NCBI GenBank assembly: GCA_031216915.1
Contig: CM062289.1
Coordinates: forward strand, 386,548,674 to 386,612,673
Length of the DNA: 64,000 bases
Direction of reading: 5' to 3'
Origin: Pictodentalium vernedei
Taxonomy: Eukaryota > Mollusca > Scaphopoda > Dentaliida > Dentaliidae
The notes under the pieces were generated by a model. It worked only from the letters and a program-made list of their open reading frames with translations. It was not told the origin of the DNA and made no database searches. The position numbers and the translations under genes are program-made. Of the stretch, positions 56,779-64,000 are shown in pieces; positions within the stretch are counted from its first letter, which is position 1, and every line of letters starts with the position of its first letter.

Positions 56779-57934
56779 CAAAAACATTTCATTTTCTGAA
56801 GTAAAGTATCGACTGTTGGAAATTTGACGCAACTTGTAGAACAAAATAGATTAAGGGCAGGACCGAGGATAGGAAAGTTGGGCCCCAAGGTAAATTCTGT
56901 GACGGAAAAAGTGTCGGGATACTGATGCAGATTCCAAAGGCATCTGCCGCGAGTGCCAAAGGCGCGAGGGACAACAGCGGGCTTGGGAGGGTTAATCCCC
57001 CCCCCCCCCCAGAAAATGTTAAAATCAGTTATTAAATGGAGTGTTCTGGTAGTTTTCGGGATGAAAAATCACGTTATTTTTTTTGGCCATCAAAATGACG
57101 TTTTTAGCAGCGTGCTTCAAATTTGCAGTTCATCAGTGAGTATCCAGTGACCCAGAGTTATCATTTCATGACTCACGTAGTACAAAATTACAACTGTTTG
57201 TCAAGTGCAGAGCTCGATTCGTGATACAGTCCCCTCCCTCTTAACTGTTAGAATAGGAGTCAGAACTTGGGGAGGGGGAGGCCTGAACCAAGAATCCTGG
57301 AGTCCTGGGCCAAGCCCGGCCCCAAAAGTTTCGGACCGGGGTTACAATCCCCCTCCCCATCCTATCCCCTGCCCTGGTTAAGCGTGTAATTTCATATTAA
57401 TTGTTAATACAATTGAACTTTTTCTCCATTCGACATTTTTGATTACACTGCAAACAACTGTTTACAAACATACCTAATTTTGTTGTCCCAAAGATTATTT
57501 GGTTCTTCGTTTGTCACCTATTTGAAAAGAAATTTAGGTTCATTTTCGATGCTACAATAATGTCAATCGAGTTTGAAAACAAGTTTGTTCTATTTTTACC
57601 CGAATTGTGGACCTTAAAGAGGCACTCCGATAAATGTCCATATTTTTTATATTTCTTGACTGGGGCCAGTTGTGATATATTTCGACAAAATTCCGACTCA
57701 CGGTACGATTAAACGTGTGAAATATTGTACACAATTATTCGGTTATTATATTAAGTGCGCCCAGTTTTGCTTTGGAATTCGAACCTATAAGTACACGAGC
57801 AGACCTCTTTCATTTGCAAAATGCGGTTGTAAGCCTGTGTCCAGAATAGCTGAAACACCCATTGACTGGTTTCAATTATTTTGGTATACTTGCCACTCTA
57901 TATCAATCGAGTTCGACAGTCTTTTGAAAAAATA

Positions 57935-58037
57935 TGTCCACACATATGGAAATGGTACGTGGTATTTATATACCAGACAGTAGCAGGGCTACTGTCTGGT
58001 ATATAAATACCACGTACCATTTCCATATGTGTGGACA
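57935..58037. repeat. perfect palindrome, 50-bp arms, 3-bp loop
   Basis: TGTCCACACATATGGAAATG... and its exact complement flank AGG at 57985-57987, inside the foldback interior. Confidence 0.92.
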
Positions 58038-58224
58038 ATGAGGTGTCACGCTAACAGCTCACGGGTCATCTCTTCCGATGTGTTAAATAAAGAGAAATAC
58101 TCCCATCCAAATCAAAATGGCTGATGCCACATTTATATATTATCCCACGATTTGCACAGACGTATTGCTTTGCAATATTCTGAAAACAAAAGGAACGCTG
58201 AGATATCAAACTAGTCGTCTGAGT

Positions 58225-58530
58225 TGACGTCACTGAAACCTGTACTGTACACAACGTCAGAGACGTAAATATTATTTTTGAGCTATGCCAGTAGTAGATG
58301 TGGAGATCGTGCCCGGTTGGGGGAGGGAGTGTGGAAAAGGAAGTGACGTCGCAGTCACGTGACCCAGTTACGTCATGTTGTTTATTGTCCTGGTAGCCCA
58401 CGGGAGCGGCCATTTTGTGACGTCATTCCCATAGAGATACGTGTTCTTAGTGCGCTTGTGCAGCGCATGTTGTTATGATGACACGTGTTCCGTCGTCCAT
58501 TTTGTAAACTGGATTCCGCCATCTTGGTTT
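58225..58530. promoter_or_regulatory. CRE- and E-box-rich candidate promoter
   Basis: Two full TGACGTCA sites (58225-58232, 58418-58425) plus TTACGTCA (58368-58375) and TGACGTCG near 58344. An E-box CACGTG lies at 58356-58361. YY1-like CCGCCATCTTGG starts at 58516. A minus-strand ATG in a good context (AAAATGGCC) opens at 58413, but the 115-residue frame has no known domain. This is an inference from motif density only. Confidence 0.4.
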
Positions 58531-59447
58531 CTATGATAGCACGTGGTTGCTATGTTACCAAATGGCTTACAACAGGGTGGGTGTATGTTCTGATGGTGTG
58601 TTCGATTGAGTAGGAGTAGTTTGTTGGTTCAGATTCCTCGTTTACTTCGTAGAATTACCCAAATAGACCCAATAACGAACCCAAATTACAAAAACGGCTT
58701 TACTTTGTTCGGATTCCCCATAATCCTCCTTTTTCCAATATAGGCGCATTCCTTTGTATAAGAGTAATTCTAATTACCCTTTGTCATCGGATACTTCGTA
58801 GAATTACCACAATCATCCCGACAACTATTTTTGGCTCCAATTTCTCACTAAATTCTTGGGGGCTAACTATTCTGGCTACTCTGACCCAACATTCCTAAAC
58901 CTGCCCTGTCTATGTTATGACTTTGCTGACCGTACCTATAAAGTATTCTGAATTCCCTGGATGTGTCTACAACACATGAAGCACATAGGCACAATCAATA
59001 ACATTCGTTTAAACTAATTATTGTTAGTAAATCGTGTATCTTCAAATACGCATATCGTATGAAACTTAAAACTGTTCGGAAATGTACATAAACGTCGTCT
59101 GAAGCCGAATTTTCTGTGCAAAAAGCGGTTTCCAGGGCGGATCGGGACGTCGTTTTATGCATCAGAAACCACCGAGGGACATATTGCTACGTTGCTGGGG
59201 CTGGAAAGGAAATCATTAGCATATTTACTTGCGTCATGTGTACGGTGATGTCTGTATTTTATGTTTTTGTAAAGGTTTAAAGTAAAAAAAAAGCTCATAT
59301 AATTTCAATGTGCGATAAACCTGGCGTCTAACAATAGAAATGCGTCGCTTCGAGCTCAGCCACGTCCGAAAAGGTGATTCGTACGCTTATCTACTATGAG
59401 TATGCCTTGTTGGGTGTGAGTCATCGTACTTTCATATTAGGCCGATG

Positions 59448-59862
59448 AGAAATTTGATTCGATTCTATATTTTACAATTGATTCGATTCGAGTCGCGCCG
59501 ATTCGGAAATGTCCCAATCCTCGATGTGCTCTCAAAATCCTGCAAAGTGTCTACTACGTGTCTCGCCGTGAAGCCTTCTTTTATCATCAGGTCTCCTGGC
59601 AAGGAGACCTGATGATAAAAGAAGAGTTCGGGGAGAATCCCTCTACCGAAACTACTTTCATTCCATTTCGGAATATTCCACTTTTTTGATTGATTTGCCA
59701 AAACAGATCAGTCGATGTTGCAGACATTTCTTCAGTAGAGACGGATAATACGCACGGTTGTAAAAAAGGTGCAATCTCTGCAACCGTGATATTTGATTCG
59801 AGATTTCATTCGATTCGAAATCTACTAATTCGATTCGAGATTCGATTCCTCACGGAAGTTGA
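59448..59862. mobile_element. foldback element with TTCGATTCG-type ends, copy 2
   Basis: Arms with TTTGATTCGATTC and ATTCGATTCGAGATTCG enclose a single hairpin at 59576-59625 (TTTTATCATCAGGTCTCCT). Flanking phrases GAAGAGTTC and TTTTTTGATTGATTTG are shared with 41516-42140. Confidence 0.7.
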
Positions 59863-59945
59863 GATTCAGTGGGACTCTATGTTATATGCTGTTCACTTTT
59901 CAAACGTAAGAGATAAACAAAACAGAATGATTCAGCTCTACACTC

Positions 59946-60186
59946 AATACGACAAGCAGACGACAATTGCAAAAAAAAAAATTTTTTAAAGAACTGAATA
60001 TTTTCATTTTTTGCCTTCCATCTTGGCTTATGACCCCCTCGTTGGATCCAGCTCGACGAGCTTGTTCAATGAATGACCTATGCTATTTTGGAGGCAAATA
60101 TTTTTTAAAATACAGACATTTGAACAACGTCTTTGTTTATGAATTACACTGACCGGATATAGCCATTACGTAAAGCAAAGGGTTAA
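59946..60186 (+). mobile_element. hp1 MITE, decayed
   Basis: CGACAAGCAGACGACAATTGC lacks the left terminus. The hairpin is mutated (GGATCCAGCTCGACGAGCTT), and the right end CAAAGGGTTAA is recognisable. Confidence 0.65.
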
Positions 60187-61526
60187 GACAGATTTTCATG
60201 GACTTTCGATGTTTATTGATACTTCTTGATTCATCTCTGCCCGCCCTTCTCTTGACTTCAGGGCCATTAAATGGAAGCTCGATGGAGTACTTAAGTGGTA
60301 GATGGATTAATATTGCTAGTTCGTATCCATAAAGACCATTTTTGGGGGAAATCTTCAAATTGTTGGCGTAGAAATGTTGCTGTGCATGTGCAGGGCTCAA
60401 AATAAGCGGTGTCGTGTCGCTTTTTCCTATGCAAAACTTGCAAAACGCTACACATTGTTCACTAATGTATAGCATTTTGCGATACAATATAATCAACTGC
60501 AGCCTATTAGGCTGCAGTTGATTATCTTGTATCGCAAAATGTAAATAAAAATTTGCAAACAAATTTGAAAACTAGTTCACTGATGCTTTACTTTTGATTG
60601 TGGAACATTCCAGGCATAACTGAGATTAACTCTTTATCAAGCATCATTAGCAACTTCATATGTAAGATGAATTCTATTGGTTTAAATTCTTCCTGTTTGT
60701 ACAACATTTTGCATAAAATGTCCATTAAAAATAACTTTAAGCCCATCAAATCAAAAATCCCAACTTCCATTTTGAGAACTCTATTGAACAACCAAGACGC
60801 CCTTTGAAAATATCCAAGTCCATGAAACCCTTAAAGGCAGTTCAGTTTAAAAAAACATAGTAAATGTTTCATGTGTTGCAGATCATTTGAAAATGCCCAG
60901 AAATGGATGGAAACTATTCTATCTACTTAGAAGAATTCAATACAAAACAGCATAACATAACTCTGGTATACAAAATAGCTATGTAATTTTTACAAAATGC
61001 TATTCATTTTTTGGAAATGTGTAGCATTTTCCTATGCAAAGAAAAAAAGTTATTTTGAGCACTGTGCAGCATGTGTGTGCAGCCGCACGATGAAAAAAAA
61101 TTCAATTGCTCCAGAAAGCACGGCAAAAAAAACTTTTCATTGAACTAATTACAGACTTCATGAGCTGGGGAATCTTTTGAATTATGACAGAAAAGTTTCC
61201 TGTTATTATGCCAGAGAACATGGGATAACATCCCTTGTCGAATGATTAGAATCATCTTAACTCTACAGACACTTGGGAATATCGTTCTCTGACAGAGAAC
61301 GTTATCAACTTGACAGTAACCAGAATAGTACACCACGGGAGACAAGGACAAGACAAAACGCTGATTCGTCTTGTTTGCACTCGGGAAAAGTGGCGGAAAC
61401 CACCTAGAGACACATCAATGACCATTAGAGAAATCTAGGCTTCCACATTCGGTAATTGACAGCGAACTCGGAAATTTAGATTCTTTGATATTAATGTCAA
61501 AGAATCTAAACACCTGAGTCTATTCT
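60187..61526. other. unassigned; palindrome at 60473-60541
   Basis: The palindrome CATTTTGCGATACAATATAA and complement has centre CTGCAGCCTATTAGGCTGCAG. A second small hairpin, TTTAGATTCTTTGA and complement, lies near 61477-61511. No gene is supported. Confidence 0.5.
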
Positions 61527-61778
61527 TCAACCCTTTACCTAACGTAACGGCCAAAACCGGCCAGCGCTATTCTCAAAAATCGCCAATTAATTTTCTTTAT
61601 TTTTTTCATTTTTTGTCTCAAAAACATAGGTTATGACCCCTCGTTGGAACGAGCTCGTCGAGCTCGTTCCAACGAGGGGTCATAACCTATGTTTTTGAGA
61701 CAAAAAATGAAAAAAAATAGTTATTCAAGAATTATTTTTGCAAGTGTCGTCTGCTTTCCATGTTAGGTAAAGGGTTAA
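61527..61778 (-). mobile_element. hp1 MITE with TCAA left flank
   Basis: The left flank is TCAA and the right is TTAA. Termini and hairpin are intact, with CGTTGG/CCAACG tips. Confidence 0.9.
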
Positions 61779-62151
61779 AATACTTCATCTGGGTTGAATA
61801 AATATATTTTTTTTCTTTCCTGGTTGTAAAATGCATAACTGTACTTTTAAGAAGCGGTAGTTTATTCTCAACAAGACGAATCCCAACAAACGAATGTCGA
61901 AAATGGTCATCCCAACAAGATGAATTTAATTAAAATGACTATATAACCCATTTATTTTGAGGTTTTGCATCATAAACTGCTAACATGGCTTACTTTTTGA
62001 CAAAAAAGATTTCAATTAACTGGTTGAGTGCTGGAAGTCCATTTTGGGGCTTTATCCTGAAGTGTGGATACCAGATCCAAAGGCTTCATCTTCTGTGGCT
62101 GTACTTAAATTAATTTTTGATGTGATATTATTAAGTCTGGGTGGATTTTCC

Positions 62152-62203
62152 CTGTTACAAGTAATGGGATAGTGCCTATAGGCACTCTCCCATTAGTTGT
62201 AAC
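62152..62203. repeat. 52-bp near-perfect hairpin
   Basis: TGTTACAAGTAATGGGATAG and complement around GTGCCTATAGGCAC. Confidence 0.75.
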
Positions 62204-62350
62204 AAGGCAATAATATGTGAACAAAATTTTGACAACCAAAATAAACTTAGCACCCTATCAGTTAACAGAGGCGCCACTCTTTGTTACAAGATGCTATTTG
62301 CTAGGGTTTTTTGTATCTTTTTTGTCAACAAAACTCCCAAACACATGCAT

Positions 62351-62590
62351 ATATTTATTTATTATTTATTTATTTATTTATTTATTTATTGGTGTTTAAT
62401 GTCACATACTTATTCTCAATGGCTAATCGTGACCTTGACAGCCTTACGCGTGGAGGAAGCCGGAGTACTCAGAGAGAACCACCGAGCATCGACGAGCAAC
62501 TGTCAGCTCCTCAACATTCTAACTCAGTTCAAGACCCGCTCAAGCAGGGTTTCAGCGGTTGAAGGCATGTGCACCATCGACGTGACCATC
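62351..62590 (-). mobile_element. SINE, 5' truncated
   Basis: A minus-strand (TTTA)n tail, then the module GGCTAATCGTGACC and body, ending before any Pol III head. A short TCAAGACCCGCTCAAG insertion lies inside. Confidence 0.82.
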
Positions 62591-62761
62591 GATGTTTTCA
62601 TTGGTTTAACAAAAAAAAAGGAAGAGACGTGGTCGAATGCAATACCCGAGTGAAAATTGACAATAGAAAGTGTGTACACCTTTAGATTCAATTCGAGATT
62701 CGATTGTATTCTAAATGCTCTGTATTTTTCAATTCGGGATTCGATTTGACCCGGAATGTAA

Positions 62762-62900
62762 GTTACAGGGTGTTTACTTGACAGATAAAATGTCATATAC
62801 GGCGAAGAGAAAACAATATTAGGTGAGGCGAAGCCTCAACTAATATTGTTTTCTCTTCGCCGTATATGACACTGTGTCTGCCAACTAAACGCCCTGTAAC
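62762..62900. mobile_element. 139-bp foldback element
   Basis: Ends GTTACAGGGTGTTTA and GTTACAGGGCGTTTA (from the right). The inner perfect arms TGTCATATACGGCGAAGAGA and complement meet at GTGAGGCGAAGCCTCAAC. Flanks GTAA and GTAT differ by one base. Confidence 0.72.
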
Positions 62901-63469
62901 GTATTTATTATGCATGCTAAAATGTCATTGGGGAAGGAAGTTACCTCAACGAATAGTTAAATGATGCGCACTTCTCGAAAAATGTAAACAAAGCAGACGA
63001 TGTTTACATGCGCAACAAGGGGAGTAATTTTGCTTCCGCATTCTAAGAAATCACTCGTGACTTGTTCTATAACCGCCAATGTTTTGGGCTGGTTTGGCAT
63101 TTTATTATAACAGTTTCATTCAATCGAATGCAATGTTTATACGACGAGGCTATTTTATATGGTGGGTCTTCTGTACGACTGCGCTGCAGCATGTACGCAC
63201 GTGTAAATTAAAAGCTGATGCGTGTGGATATAATTACACAAAACAAAATTGCTAACGGGCACCTAATATTAAATTAATATTGGGTGCTTTTCAGCCATCC
63301 TAAACCTAATATTGCGGAGTCTATGTCTCTCAGTAACTTCATTTGATTGGATAAACAAATTTACTAACATAATAATGTTAGATACGTAGAAGTGGGAATG
63401 AACCCGATGACAGGATGCACCCCTACTTAAGGCTTACCTGTATTGGAACCCTTTTCGTGGTGATGTTTC
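62901..63469. other. unassigned intergenic sequence
   Basis: A small CACCTAATATTAAATTAATATT inverted phrase lies near 63260-63283. No gene is supported. Confidence 0.4.
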
Positions 63470-64000
63470 GCAAGTTAAGTATAAGCTGCACATCTTGGTA
63501 CAGTCTTTTCACCATTCAAACAAAACTTCCTCCGATTCCAAGGCCCTCAAGTTTTTGCCACATTCCGGCCCTCCATACTCTGATGTATGCTTTTTCATAT
63601 CAAGAAAGGCTTTACACATATTTTTCTTATTGACTGTTGTTGATTCTATCAGTTGCGATGGTGTAAACAAGTGATCAGTGACTCGTCTACCTTTCCGGGA
63701 CCCTTTCTGGATTTCCCCCAGGAATCCGCTTTCTTCGACAATTTCCACAACCCTTCCAAAGAGAACCTCGCAGAAACGTTCCCAATATTGCTACCAACAG
63801 ATATCTCTCTGTAATTATCTAAAACTCCCCTATCACCCTTTTTGTGTATGAATTTTACCCAGCTTTCCTTCCACTCTGTCGAGACCTTTTTGTTTTGTGA
63901 TAGCCATGTTAAATAATGTTGTAAGATGCTCATGAAATGGTTCTCTTCCTCTTTTTAAAAATTCTTTGGGAATTTCATCCATGTCCGATGTTGTGCCATT
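63470..64000 (-). pseudogene. LINE reverse-transcriptase N-terminal fragment, runs off the window
   Basis: Minus-strand frames 63649-63933 and 63509-63748 encode WVKFIHKKGDRGVLDNYREI, then KGRRVTDHLFTPSQLIEST and CKAFLDMKKH, which are the first reverse-transcriptase blocks including the motif A Asp. A frameshift joins them and the Asp-Asp block is not seen. Bases 63797-64000 are nearly identical to 51477-51680. Confidence 0.8.

Larger units (their letters stand above)
55920..59395. mobile_element. 3.5-kb foldback element with about 390-bp inverted arms
   Basis: The left arm (55920 to about 56310) begins AGTGGATAAACGGACGAATC. The right arm (about 58995-59395) read inward begins AGTAGATAAGCGTACGAATC. 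They stay alignable with substitutions and small gaps through AAACGACGTCCCGATCCGC and GTTTAAACTAAT. The interior encodes no recognisable transposase. I could not find a convincing target duplication. Confidence 0.7.

Overview
This window reads as a repeat-rich, AT-leaning animal nuclear genome, most likely a marine invertebrate. The evidence is spliced coding exons with canonical GT/AG borders, tRNA- and 5S-derived SINEs, APE-type LINE fragments, a Tc1-like transposase relic, TTAA-flanked (piggyBac-like) miniature elements and long microsatellites. I see no operons, ribosome-binding sites or other prokaryotic features, and I cannot name the species. Most long open frames here are repeats or chance frames.

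One host gene can be assembled by eye. Three phase-compatible coding exons on the plus strand (33410-33510, 40492-40617, 44157-44253) join into a 107-residue secreted precursor. It has a signal peptide, a KR site, a C-x4-C pair and a Gly-Lys-Arg-Arg-Lys-Arg amidation/cleavage signal, so it looks like a peptide-hormone or neuropeptide precursor of a family I do not recognise. Its introns are packed with mobile elements, and one SINE sits exactly on the exon 2 splice donor and duplicates it.

The rest is a dense layer of short palindromic mobile elements. Four subfamilies of roughly 240-260 bp TTAA-flanked elements, called hp1 to hp4 here, make up about 30 copies. Each has CCCTTT-type termini and a long internal hairpin. 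Smaller palindromes are also present, including a 68-69 bp unit flanked by perfect 4-bp duplications in three copies. There are foldback elements of about 0.14, 0.45, 0.51 and 3.5 kb, and a perfect 139-bp-arm palindrome next to exon 3. The hairpin arms stay matched within a copy while differing between copies.

Layout: 0-17 kb holds hp elements, SINEs, a Tc1 relic and a 168-bp tandem repeat. 17-24 kb holds nested MITEs, a LINE 3' half, SINEs and a 1.5-kb minisatellite. 24-33 kb holds sparse hairpins, SINEs and a 512-bp foldback. 33-44 kb holds the precursor gene and a locally repeated hairpin element. 44-50 kb holds a 5S-headed SINE and an inverted repeat copy. 50-54 kb holds a shattered LINE with nested insertions. 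54-60 kb holds a 3.5-kb foldback with a CRE-rich interior. 60-64 kb holds more hairpins and a LINE reverse-transcriptase fragment running off the end.
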